64,000 nucleotides of DNA, taken from assembly GCF_902498195.1 (NCBI RefSeq), contig NZ_CABVIY010000006.1:62001-126000 (forward strand), in the 5' to 3' direction. This document shows positions 25,879-33,653 of this stretch, piece after piece. The position numbers were made by a program, and so were the translations under genes. Within the stretch, counting starts at the first letter, position 1. Every line of letters begins with the position of its first letter. The stretch comes from Pseudomonas fluorescens. GTDB taxonomy: Bacteria > Pseudomonadota > Gammaproteobacteria > Pseudomonadales > Pseudomonadaceae. The notes below the pieces were generated by a model. The model had not been told where the DNA came from and made no database searches. It saw nothing but the letters and a program-made list of their open reading frames with translations.

Positions 25879-25956
25879 GGGATACCTCGCTTGATTGTGA
25901 CGAAAAGTGGCTGTATCCGCTTTCGAGGCCGCGATACAGCTCAGGGTGGGGGTGCA

Positions 25957-27159
25957 TCAGTCCGCGATCAGGATGCCGATCAGCGGCACGATCAGCAGGG
26001 TGCTGATGGCCATCGACAGGACATTGGCGATGTAGGGGTGCATGTCGGCCGGTAATCGCCTGGCAATCGCACATGCCAGCGGTGGCGCGACCAGTGCTCC
26101 GAGCAGCGCACTCGAGACGATGATTTGCCAGCTGCCGCCATAGTCCAGGATCGCCGCGGGCACCACCGATACCAGTGGGATGTAAGTCGGGTACCAGCCG
26201 CGCATCATCCATTGTCGACGCCAGATCAGCACGCCGATGGCCGAGGCCAATGCCTGCCCGCCGATAATGTGCAGCAACAGGCCCGAGCCGTACGCGGGGC
26301 TTGAAGGATTCAAGCTGTACGCCAGTAACGCCCCCACTATCAGGCCAAGGCTGGCCAACTCGTTACCGAAAAACGGTGCTTCGGAAAAGTCCGCCAGAAT
26401 CCGGCGCAAACCCCAGGCCACTCCGTAATCGGGCGTCCTGGCGGTGACGCGTGCGGAGGCCGGAAGGGGAGGTGTCTGGGGTTGTTCCGGCTTTACCAGC
26501 CCAGGCCAATAACGGCACATCAGAAACGCCAGGACACTGGCAACCGCCATGCCCAGCACATTGCCGATCACCGCCGGCAAGCCCAGGGGGTTGCAGAGGT
26601 AATTGACGATCAGCAGGCATATTGGCGTGACGAGTAGGGCGCCCAGGATTGCGCCGTTGATCGCGACTTTCCAGCCACCGCCGAACATCAGCACCATCGC
26701 CGCTGGCAGTGAGACGAAGGCGACGAATGTGGGTTGCCAGGTGGTAGCTGTCACCGACCACCCCCACAACAGATTACTTAGCAGCAACCCGAGCAACGAA
26801 CTGATCACCAGCCAGGGCCAAAGTCCCGTTCCATAGGAGATGGCAAACCCCTGCCAGGATTTCCCGGTTCGATTCGCCCAGTAAGCCAGGTAAGCGCCCG
26901 CCAGCAGGCCGATCGAGGCGAACTCGTGCTTGTAGAAGGCCACCTCGCTGATGTCACCGAGCACCCAGCGCAGCCAGGCAATGGGTTCGGGAAGCAGCGA
27001 AACCATGTCGCCGTAACTGGGCCAATGCGCTCCCCAGGCAATGCGGTGGGTGAACGAAAGCCAAGCGATCAGCAGTGTCCCGCTGATCATCAACAGGACG
27101 ACGGCAGTATCAAAAGGCGATCGGCGGGATAGCTGGTTTTTGTCGGTTGAAATGTCCAT
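25957..27159 (-). CDS. Polytopic membrane protein with internal duplication, family not recognised
   Basis: A 400-residue, very hydrophobic protein with roughly ten membrane segments. Residues about 62-215 and 249-398 are repeats of each other: DISEVAFYKHEFASIG in the first matches DFSEAPFFGNELASLG in the second, and the segments WQPTFVAFVS...GGGWKVA and WYPTYIPLVS...GGSWQII also correspond. A Pro-rich linker (residues 223-245) joins them. Duplicated halves are common in transporters. Given the amidase upstream (16 bases) and asparaginase downstream, uptake of an amide or amino-acid derivative is a reasonable guess. The ATG follows AGGAGG by 8 bases. Confidence 0.8.
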   Translation of the reverse strand: MDISTDKNQLSRRSPFDTAVVLLMISGTLLIAWLSFTHRIAWGAHWPSYGDMVSLLPEPIAWLRWVLGDISEVAFYKHEFASIGLLAGAYLAYWANRTGKSWQGFAISYGTGLWPWLVISSLLGLLLSNLLWGWSVTATTWQPTFVAFVSLPAAMVLMFGGGWKVAINGAILGALLVTPICLLIVNYLCNPLGLPAVIGNVLGMAVASVLAFLMCRYWPGLVKPEQPQTPPLPASARVTARTPDYGVAWGLRRILADFSEAPFFGNELASLGLIVGALLAYSLNPSSPAYGSGLLLHIIGGQALASAIGVLIWRRQWMMRGWYPTYIPLVSVVPAAILDYGGSWQIIVSSALLGALVAPPLACAIARRLPADMHPYIANVLSMAISTLLIVPLIGILIAD

Positions 27160-27175
27160 GTGGCGCGCCTCCTGA

Positions 27176-28063
27176 TCAGCGTGGGAGGCAGGGATGTTGG
27201 GTGTAGCCGAGCATCTGATCGTAAAGATCGGCTCGGCGATCGCGGTGCAGGTCGTTCAGATTGTTCCAGATGGGCGCGCTGCGGGAGCTGGTCAGGTCAA
27301 TGTCGGCAAACAGGATTTCCTGCTGGTCGGCGGATGCCACGGCGCCAATCGGCCAACCATGGGTCCCGGCAATCAACGAGCAACCCAGGTAGCGCGCGCC
27401 ACGCTCCTCACCGATCCGGCTGGCGGCGGCAATGAACACGTTGTTGACATGCGCGGCGGTCATCGTCAGGTACGACGCCATGCATTTGCCGGCGTCGTCG
27501 AACAGCGGTGGCGGTGTCCAGACCCAGTTGTTCAGGCTGCAAATGATGTCCGCGCCTTGCTGCGCGAGGATTCGTGGGACTTCCGGGAACCAGATGTCCC
27601 AGCAGATCAACAGCCCGATGCGGCCGACAGGCGTGTCGAAAACCGGAAAACCCAGATCGCCGGGGGTGAACCAGAGCTTTTCCAGATTCCACAAATGGGC
27701 TTTGCGGTACTTGCCGATAAAACCGTCAGGCCCCGTCAGGACGGCGGTGTTGAAGAGTCGCATGCCGTCGCGTTCGGCCAGGCCGGCGACGAGGTAAACC
27801 TTGTGATCGCGGGCGAAGTCGATCCAGCACTGCACGCTGGGCCCGTCGGGAACCGCTTCTGCGTGGGCGAAGGCGTCCTGCCGATTGCTGAAGAAATAGC
27901 CGGTATTGGACAGCTCGGGCAGGACGATGAGATTCGCCCCGCCGTTTACCGCTTCAAGCGCCAACTCCAGGCTGCGCCGCAGATTACCTTCACTTTTCTC
28001 GATGCCGACCTGTGGATCGAATTGCACGACAGCTACACGAACTGGGCTTGTGGGCTCGTTCAT
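27176..28063 (-). CDS. Carbon-nitrogen hydrolase (nitrilase superfamily amidase)
   Basis: A 295-residue nitrilase-superfamily enzyme with the Glu-Lys-Cys triad visible: Glu50 in VLPELSNTG, Lys121 in YRKAHLW and Cys154 in LICWDIWFPE. No transmembrane segment or signal peptide is present, so it works in the cytoplasm. Members split amides, carbamoyl groups or nitriles; the WNLEKLWFTPGD stretch suggests an amidase rather than a true nitrilase. First gene of the amidase / membrane protein / asparaginase operon. The ATG follows AGAGGT by 8 bases. Confidence 0.88.
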   Translation of the reverse strand: MNEPTSPVRVAVVQFDPQVGIEKSEGNLRRSLELALEAVNGGANLIVLPELSNTGYFFSNRQDAFAHAEAVPDGPSVQCWIDFARDHKVYLVAGLAERDGMRLFNTAVLTGPDGFIGKYRKAHLWNLEKLWFTPGDLGFPVFDTPVGRIGLLICWDIWFPEVPRILAQQGADIICSLNNWVWTPPPLFDDAGKCMASYLTMTAAHVNNVFIAAASRIGEERGARYLGCSLIAGTHGWPIGAVASADQQEILFADIDLTSSRSAPIWNNLNDLHRDRRADLYDQMLGYTQHPCLPR

Positions 28064-28070
28064 TCCGGTG

Positions 28071-28086
28071 ACCTCTTATTTTTGTT
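28071..28086 (-). promoter_or_regulatory. Ribosome binding site with overlapping Hfq/Crc-type A-rich motif
   Basis: On the minus strand AACAAAAATAA (28076-28086) runs directly into the Shine-Dalgarno AGAGGT (28071-28076). AACAAAAA and AAAAATAA both fit AANAANAA, the site where Hfq with Crc blocks translation of catabolic mRNAs in Pseudomonas. Confidence 0.6.
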
Positions 28087-28182
28087 TTTCACGCTGTTTC
28101 ATGGCGTGTCCATAAGAGGCGAAGCGGCCGCTGGGCGTAAGTCAGCGGCTTCCGGTAAGTCTGTAGTCCTTATCCCAAGTTG

Positions 28183-28235
28183 GATGAGCGATGGCGGTGA
28201 CGCGGTGTATCAAGCAAACCGCGTCATCGCTCATC
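28183..28235. repeat. Long imperfect palindrome between the amidase operon and the GlxA-type gene
   Basis: GATGAGCGA and TGACGCGGT (28183-28191, 28198-28206) pair with ACCGCGTCA and TCGCTCATC (28218-28235) around an 11-base loop, with one 6-base bulge. The flanking GCCAGCAAGC...CTCCTAC recalls pseudomonad REP sequences. It may end the GlxA-type transcript. Confidence 0.6.
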
Positions 28236-28270
28236 GCCAGCAAGCTGTCTCCTACGGGGCGTGGGAGGTC

Positions 28271-29266
28271 TTAAGCCGCCTGCTGGAACTGCTGCCGATA
28301 CTGGTTCGGCGACAGTTCGGTGTGCTGGCGGAACAGCCGGGCGAAGAAGCTCGCATCGTCATAGCCGACCTCATAGCTGATGGTCTTGATGCTCTTGCGG
28401 CTGCCGGACAGCAAGCCCTTGGCGGTTTCGATGCGCAGGCGCTGCAGGTAATGCAGCGGCTTGTCGCCGGTGGCGGTCTGAAAGCGGCGCATGAAGTTGC
28501 GGATGCTCATGCCGTGTTCGCGGGCGACGTCTTCGAAGCGGAATTTGTCGGCGAAGTGCTCTTCGAGCCAGTGCTGGATCTGCAGGATGATCACGTCCTG
28601 GTGCAGCTTCTGCCCGCCGAAGCCGATGCGTCCAGGCGAGTAGCTGCGTTGTACTTCATAGAGGATGTCCCGGGCCACGGCTTGTGACACGTTGGCGCCG
28701 CAGAAGCGCTCGATCAGGTAGATGTACAGGTCGCATGCCGAGGTTGTGCCGCCGGCGCAATACAGATTGTCGGCGTCGGTCAGGTGTTTGTCCTGATTGA
28801 GGTAAACCTTCGGGAAGCGTTCGGCGAAAGCATTGAAGAAGCGCCAGTAGGTGGTTGCTTCCTTGCCATCGAGCAGCCCGGCTTCGGCCAGCCAGAAAAC
28901 CCCGGTGGCCTCGCCGCACAGCACCGCGCCGCGTGCGTGTTGCTGGTGCAACCAGGGCAGGACTTGCGGATAGCGTTGGCACAGGGTATCGAAGTCGTCC
29001 CAGAACGCGGGGAGGACGATGATGTCGGCGTTTTCCAGTCCGCCGTCCACCGGCATGATCACATCGCTGAAACTGTTGACCGGTTTGCCATCGGGGCTGA
29101 CCAGTCGGGTTTCGAAGGCCGGAACCAGGCCGTGGCCCAGCTGTTTGCCGTAGCGCAGGCTGGCGAGGTGGAAGAAATCCTTGGCTTGCATGAGGGTGGA
29201 AGCGAAAACCCGGTCGATGGCCAGGATGCTGACGCGCCGCAGGGGCGTGGAGGCTTGGTTAGACAT
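28271..29266 (-). CDS. GlxA-family transcriptional regulator (DJ-1/PfpI + AraC domains)
   Basis: A 331-residue regulator with an N-terminal DJ-1/PfpI-like sensor domain (residues about 10-190; nucleophile-elbow-like AVLCGEATGVFWLAEAG) and a C-terminal AraC double helix-turn-helix (about 225-325; LHYLQRLRIETAKGLL and SYEVGYDDASFFARLFRQ). GlxA-type proteins activate genes for use of amino-acid-derived or quaternary-amine compounds. It is divergent from the acyl-CoA dehydrogenase gene (145 bases between starts), its probable target. The inducer is unknown. Confidence 0.9.
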   Translation of the reverse strand: MSNQASTPLRRVSILAIDRVFASTLMQAKDFFHLASLRYGKQLGHGLVPAFETRLVSPDGKPVNSFSDVIMPVDGGLENADIIVLPAFWDDFDTLCQRYPQVLPWLHQQHARGAVLCGEATGVFWLAEAGLLDGKEATTYWRFFNAFAERFPKVYLNQDKHLTDADNLYCAGGTTSACDLYIYLIERFCGANVSQAVARDILYEVQRSYSPGRIGFGGQKLHQDVIILQIQHWLEEHFADKFRFEDVAREHGMSIRNFMRRFQTATGDKPLHYLQRLRIETAKGLLSGSRKSIKTISYEVGYDDASFFARLFRQHTELSPNQYRQQFQQAA

Positions 29267-29390
29267 AATTCAACTTTATTCTTATAGGGGAAAGTGGTCA
29301 CCAGACGGCTGGATCGTCTTATTTTTTGTCGGATGTGTCCAGTGTCCTGTATCGGACGCGGGGCTTAGTCTCTGAAGGTCAACTTCTTCT

Positions 29391-29398
29391 AAAAATAA
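29391..29398 (+). promoter_or_regulatory. Hfq/Crc-type A-rich motif before the acyl-CoA dehydrogenase
   Basis: AAAAATAA fits AANAANAA and lies 13 bases before the start codon, just upstream of the weak ribosome site CAGGTG. Such placement is typical of mRNAs repressed by Hfq and Crc. Confidence 0.5.
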
Positions 29399-29411
29399 CG
29401 ACAGGTGCCGC

Positions 29412-30548
29412 ATGATTCCCAGAACCTTGTTCAGTTCCGAGCACGAACTTTTTCGTGACAGCGTGCGAACGTTCCTCGAAAAAGAGGCCGTGCCGTTCCA
29501 TGGACAGTGGGAAAAACAAGGCTACATCGACCGTCAACTCTGGAACAAGGCGGGGGAGGCGGGGATGTTGTGCTCGCATCTGCCGGAAGAGTACGGCGGG
29601 CTGGGGGCAGACTTTCTCTACAGTGCAGTAGTGATTGAAGAGGTGGGGCGCCTGGGGCTGACCGGCATCGGTTTTTCCCTGCATTCGGACATTGTTGCGC
29701 CGTATATCCTGCATTACGGCAGTGAAGCACTGAAACACAAATACCTGCCCAAGTTGGTCTCCGGTGAGATGGTCACCGCCATCGCCATGACAGAGCCGGG
29801 TGCCGGTTCCGACCTGCAAGGCGTAAAGACAACAGCCGTGCTGGATGGCGACGAGTACGTGATCAATGGCTCGAAAACCTTCATTACCAATGGCTTTCTC
29901 GCTGACCTGGTGATCGTTGTCGCCAAGACCGATCCGAAGGCAGGAGCGAAGGGCACCAGCCTGTTTCTGGTGGAAGCCGATACGCCGGGTTTCGACAAGG
30001 GCAAGCGCCTGGAGAAAGTCGGAATGAAGGCCCAGGACACCTCGGAACTGTTCTTCCAGGACGTTCGGGTGCCCAAGGAGAACCTGCTAGGCCAGGCCGG
30101 GATGGGGTTCGCCTACCTGATGCAGGAACTGCCGCAGGAGCGCCTCACCGTGGCGATCGGTGGCCTGGCGTCAGCTGAGGCGGCTTTGCAATGGACGCTG
30201 GATTACACCCGCGAACGCAAGGCCTTCGGCAAGGCAATTGCCGATTTCCAGAACACTCGTTTCAAACTGGCGGAGATGGCGACTGAGATTCAGATCGGCC
30301 GGGTGTTCGTCGACCGCTGCCTGGAACTGCATCTGCAAGGCAAGCTCGACGTGCCGACGGCGGCGATGGCCAAGTACTGGGGCACTGACCTGCAATGCAA
30401 GGTGCTCGACGAATGCGTGCAGTTGCATGGCGGCTACGGCTTCATGTGGGAATACCCGATCGCGCGGGCGTGGGCGGATGCGCGGGTGCAGCGGATTTAT
30501 GCCGGGACCAATGAAATCATGAAGGAGATTATTGCGCGGTCGCTTTGA
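29412..30548 (+). CDS. Acyl-CoA dehydrogenase
   Basis: A 378-residue FAD flavoenzyme. The FAD/substrate block AMTEPGAGSDL lies at about residues 125-135, and the second signature is QLHGGYGFMWEYP near residue 338. The catalytic Glu is in the C-terminal YAGTNEIMKEII. It introduces a trans-2,3 double bond into an acyl-CoA, passing electrons to ETF. Chain-length preference is not readable. Its divergent GlxA-type neighbour is the likely regulator; an AANAANAA motif precedes the start. Confidence 0.92.
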   Translation: MIPRTLFSSEHELFRDSVRTFLEKEAVPFHGQWEKQGYIDRQLWNKAGEAGMLCSHLPEEYGGLGADFLYSAVVIEEVGRLGLTGIGFSLHSDIVAPYILHYGSEALKHKYLPKLVSGEMVTAIAMTEPGAGSDLQGVKTTAVLDGDEYVINGSKTFITNGFLADLVIVVAKTDPKAGAKGTSLFLVEADTPGFDKGKRLEKVGMKAQDTSELFFQDVRVPKENLLGQAGMGFAYLMQELPQERLTVAIGGLASAEAALQWTLDYTRERKAFGKAIADFQNTRFKLAEMATEIQIGRVFVDRCLELHLQGKLDVPTAAMAKYWGTDLQCKVLDECVQLHGGYGFMWEYPIARAWADARVQRIYAGTNEIMKEIIARSL

Positions 30549-30571
30549 TTTTCGGTGACATTGCGGACGCC

Positions 30572-30653
30572 TTCGCGAGCAAGCCCGCTCCCACATTCGA
30601 CCGCGTTCCTTTGGGGGAGCTCGGCCGAATGTGGGAGCGGGCTTGCTCGCGAA
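30572..30653. repeat. REP-type inverted repeat pair, GTGGGAGCGGGCTTGC family
   Basis: Inverted copies of about 26-30 bases around a 24-base spacer, between the convergent acyl-CoA dehydrogenase and aldo/keto reductase genes. Confidence 0.87.
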
Positions 30654-30669
30654 CGGGTCTATGAATCAA

Positions 30670-31710
30670 TCAGGGCGCCGGATTCGGATGATCCTTGTGA
30701 ATCGCCTCGATCCCTTCCAGCACTTCATCCGACAGTTTCAGATCAAAGCTGGCAATGTTGCTGTCCAGTTGCTCGAGCGTCGTCGCCCCGATGATGTTGC
30801 TGGTCACGAACGGTTGCTGGGTCACGAATGCCAGCGCCATTTGCGCCGGGTCAAGGCCGTGCTCACGCGCCAGTGCCACATAACGGCTGCACGCCGCCTC
30901 CGACTGCGGGTTGAAATAGCGGCTGAAGCGGCTGTAAAGGCTCAGGCGGCCCTTCGGTGGGCGCGCGCCACCTTCGTACTTGCCTGACAGGAAGCCGAAC
31001 GCCAGCGGCGAGTACGCCAGCAAGCCGCACTGCTCGCGAATGGCGATTTCCGCCAGGCCGACTTCGAAGCTGCGATTGAGCAGGTTGTAGGGGTTCTGGA
31101 TCGATACCGCGCGCGGCCAGCCACGGGCTTCCGCCAGGGCGAGGAAGCGCATGGTGCCCCACGGGGTTTCATTGGACAGGCCGATGTGGCGGATCTTGCC
31201 GGCCCTGACCTGTTCGTCGAGTGCTTCGAGGGTGTCTTCCAGTGGCGTCAGGTTGGCTTCGATCTGGTGCTTGTAGCCCAGCTGGCCGAAGAAGTTGGTG
31301 CTGCGCTCCGGCCAGTGCAATTGGTACAGGTCGATGTAGTCGGTCTGCAGGCGCCGGAGGCTCGCGTCCACGGCTTCGGTGATGTGCTGCCGGTTGTGCC
31401 GCAGGTTTTTATCGCGGATGTAGTCGATGGTGTTGCCGGGGCCTGCAATCTTGCTGGCCAGGATCCAGTCGGCACGATCGCCGCGGCTCTTGAAGTAATT
31501 GCCGATGTAGCGTTCGGTGGTGGCGTAGGTCTCGGCCTTGGGCGGCACCGGGTACATTTCGGCGGTGTCGATGAAGTTGATACCGGCGCTTTTGGCCCGC
31601 TCAATCTGGGCGAAGGCTTCAGCTTCGCTGTTTTGCTCACCCCAGGTCATGGTGCCGAGGCAGATTGCACTCACGTTCAGATTGGTCCGGCCTAGCTGGC
31701 GATAGTCCAT
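30670..31710 (-). CDS. NADP(H)-dependent aldo/keto reductase (Tas-like)
   Basis: A 346-residue TIM-barrel oxidoreductase. The catalytic tetrad is recognisable: Asp and Tyr in FIDTAEMY, Lys in LASKIAG and His in QLHWPE. The coenzyme-binding C terminus has SNIIGATTLEQLDSN. Length and the GTMTWGEQN start fit E. coli Tas. It reduces an aldehyde or ketone; the natural substrate is unknown. The ATG at 31710 has AAGGAG 7 bases upstream, so an in-frame start 54 bases upstream is rejected. Confidence 0.9.
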   Translation of the reverse strand: MDYRQLGRTNLNVSAICLGTMTWGEQNSEAEAFAQIERAKSAGINFIDTAEMYPVPPKAETYATTERYIGNYFKSRGDRADWILASKIAGPGNTIDYIRDKNLRHNRQHITEAVDASLRRLQTDYIDLYQLHWPERSTNFFGQLGYKHQIEANLTPLEDTLEALDEQVRAGKIRHIGLSNETPWGTMRFLALAEARGWPRAVSIQNPYNLLNRSFEVGLAEIAIREQCGLLAYSPLAFGFLSGKYEGGARPPKGRLSLYSRFSRYFNPQSEAACSRYVALAREHGLDPAQMALAFVTQQPFVTSNIIGATTLEQLDSNIASFDLKLSDEVLEGIEAIHKDHPNPAP

Positions 31711-31885
31711 CAGGAGCTCCTTGGGCAAAACAATCATAAAAGCAGGTTGAAATATTTTTCGCAATCTGCATAATTGCGCACCTCTTTCTGCAGTGGAAGT
31801 GATGCGCCGCCGCCGAAGAATCTTGCCGTTGAACGGACGCGCCGACCCGAGCCCCCGAAAGCGTCTGTATCCGGCTGCCTTTGAC

Positions 31886-31914
31886 TTGTCAAAGTACGCA
31901 CTATTCAGTAAGAT
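31886..31914 (+). promoter_or_regulatory. Probable sigma70-type promoter of rplM-rpsI
   Basis: TTGTCA (31886-31891) and TAAGAT (31909-31914) are 17 bases apart. A small hairpin (CCGCC with GGGCGG, about 31916-31938) follows in the leader and could serve ribosomal-protein feedback, which is a guess. Confidence 0.5.
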
Positions 31915-31955
31915 CCGCCGTCTAATTTACAGGGCGGCCCCTGAGGCTATAAAGA

Positions 31956-32384
31956 ATGAAAACTTTTACTGCTAAACCGGAAACAGTACAGCGCGACTGG
32001 TTTGTCGTCGACGCTGCAGGTCAGACCCTGGGTCGTCTGGCCACTGAAATCGCGAGCCGTCTGCGTGGCAAGCATAAAGCTGAGTACACTCCTCACGTTG
32101 ACACCGGCGACTACATCGTCGTTATCAATGCCGAGCAGATTCGTGTAACCGGTGCTAAAACCACCGACAAAATCTACTACTCCCACTCCGGTTTCCCGGG
32201 CGGCATCAAGTCGATCAACTTCGAAAAGCTGATCGCTAAAGCCCCTGAGCGCGTGATCGAGACCGCGGTCAAAGGCATGCTGCCTAAGAACCCGCTGGGT
32301 CGCGACATGTATCGTAAGCTGAAGGTTTATGCGGGCGCTGTACACCCTCATACTGCTCAGCAGCCCCAAGAACTGAAGTTTTAA
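31956..32384 (+). CDS. rplM: 50S ribosomal protein L13
   Basis: A 142-residue protein with the L13 signatures VVDAAGQTLGRLATEIA, YYSHSGFPGG and KGMLPKNPLGR. It is an early-assembly 23S rRNA binding protein of the large subunit. Its length is identical to the E. coli protein. The rpsI gene follows after 14 bases, the universal L13-S9 pair. Confidence 0.98.
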   Translation: MKTFTAKPETVQRDWFVVDAAGQTLGRLATEIASRLRGKHKAEYTPHVDTGDYIVVINAEQIRVTGAKTTDKIYYSHSGFPGGIKSINFEKLIAKAPERVIETAVKGMLPKNPLGRDMYRKLKVYAGAVHPHTAQQPQELKF

Positions 32385-32398
32385 CGGAATAGTTCATT

Positions 32399-32791
32399 AT
32401 GTCGGCGACTCAAAATTACGGCACTGGCCGTCGCAAGACCGCAACCGCACGCGTTTTCCTGCGTCCGGGTACTGGTAACATCTCCATCAACAACCGTTCG
32501 CTGGATAATTTCTTCGGCCGCGAGACTGCCCGCATGGTAGTTCGTCAGCCGCTGGAATTGACTGAGACTGTCGAGAAGTTCGACATCTACGTCACCGTGA
32601 TCGGCGGTGGTGTAAGTGGTCAAGCTGGCGCAATCCGCCACGGCATCACTCGCGCTCTGATGGACTACGACGAAACTCTGCGCAGCGCTCTGCGTAAGGC
32701 TGGCTTCGTAACCCGCGATGCACGTGAAGTTGAACGTAAGAAAGTTGGTCTGCGTAAAGCGCGTAAGCGTCCGCAGTACTCGAAGCGTTAA
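32399..32791 (+). CDS. rpsI: 30S ribosomal protein S9
   Basis: A 130-residue protein with YGTGRRKTATARVFL near the N terminus, GGVSGQAGAIRHGI in the middle and the basic tail RKARKRPQYSKR that reaches the P-site tRNA in the ribosome. It follows rplM on the same transcript and ends in an intrinsic terminator. Confidence 0.98.
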   Translation: MSATQNYGTGRRKTATARVFLRPGTGNISINNRSLDNFFGRETARMVVRQPLELTETVEKFDIYVTVIGGGVSGQAGAIRHGITRALMDYDETLRSALRKAGFVTRDAREVERKKVGLRKARKRPQYSKR

Positions 32792-32813
32792 TTCGCTTCC
32801 ACGTTCAAAAAAG

Positions 32814-32849
32814 AACGCCCAGTTTCCTCACGGAGCTGGGCGTTTTTTT
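32814..32849 (+). terminator. Intrinsic terminator after rpsI
   Basis: AACGCCCAG pairs with CTGGGCGTT around a 13-base loop and is followed by seven T residues. Confidence 0.92.
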
Positions 32850-32931
32850 GTGCGCGCGAATTATCAAAGAATTGCGCTGTGACAACTTGCCACATCCACA
32901 GAGGCCCTATACTACAAGGCTTGGGAGGAGT

Positions 32932-32968
32932 GCCCCAGGGTAATTACCTTGTCAGAATTGGGGCTTTT
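32932..32968 (+). promoter_or_regulatory. Leader hairpin upstream of petA
   Basis: GCCCCA (32932-32937) pairs with TGGGGC (32959-32964), followed by TTTT. A TATACT (32908-32913) just upstream looks like a -10 element. The hairpin may be an attenuator or a leftover terminator for transcription from upstream; it lies about 90 bases before petA. Confidence 0.35.
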
Positions 32969-33059
32969 CATTACCATTCGGCAAAATTTTTATAAGTACA
33001 TAGATTTACTTAGTAGATGCCTGATTTAACAGGCCACAAAGCTGATGGGAGAGGACTGA

Positions 33060-33653
33060 ATGAGCAATGACGGCGTGAATGCAGGCCGGCGTCGCTTCTT
33101 GGTAGCAGCCACATCCGTGGTGGGTGCTGCAGGAGCGGTGGGGGCTGCGGTCCCGTTCGTGGGGTCATGGTTTCCCAGTGCCAAGGCGAAAGCCGCAGGT
33201 GCACCGGTGAAAGTGAATGTCAGCAAGATCGAGCCAGGTCAGCAGATGATTGCTGAATGGCGCGGCCAGCCGGTATTCATCGTCCGCCGTACCGAGGAAA
33301 TCCTGGCGAATCTGAAAAAGATCGAGGGCCAGCTGTCTGACCCGGACTCCAAGAACTCGACTCAACCGACCTATGTCGATCCGGAAGTGCGTTCGATCAA
33401 ACCTGAGATTCTGCTGCTGATTGGTATCTGCACGCACCTGGGTTGCTCGCCGACATTCCGTCCCGAAGTCGCCCCCGCAGATCTGGGCAAGGACTGGGTA
33501 GGGGGTTATTTCTGCCCTTGCCACGGCTCCCACTACGACCTGGCTGGCCGCGTCTACAAGTCGCAACCTGCGCCTTTGAACCTGCCAGTTCCCCCGCATT
33601 CCTATGAAACCGATGACATCATTGTCGTTGGCGTCGATACGGAGAAAGCGTGA
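33060..33653 (+). CDS. petA: Ubiquinol-cytochrome c reductase Rieske iron-sulfur subunit
   Basis: A 197-residue subunit of the cytochrome bc1 complex. The N terminus carries a twin-arginine-type signal anchor (NAGRRRFLVAAT followed by a hydrophobic Ala/Gly/Val segment). The 2Fe-2S ligands lie in CTHLGC (about residues 124-129) and CPCHGS (about 149-154). The folded protein is exported by Tat and stays anchored. It overlaps the cytochrome b start by one TGATG-type junction. Confidence 0.97.
   Translation: MSNDGVNAGRRRFLVAATSVVGAAGAVGAAVPFVGSWFPSAKAKAAGAPVKVNVSKIEPGQQMIAEWRGQPVFIVRRTEEILANLKKIEGQLSDPDSKNSTQPTYVDPEVRSIKPEILLLIGICTHLGCSPTFRPEVAPADLGKDWVGGYFCPCHGSHYDLAGRVYKSQPAPLNLPVPPHSYETDDIIVVGVDTEKA

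Noticed and set aside
24883..28063. Genomic island or transposon signature
   Set aside because: No integrase, transposase, tRNA target or direct-repeat ends were seen. Base composition looks like the neighbours, so only a variable block is claimed.
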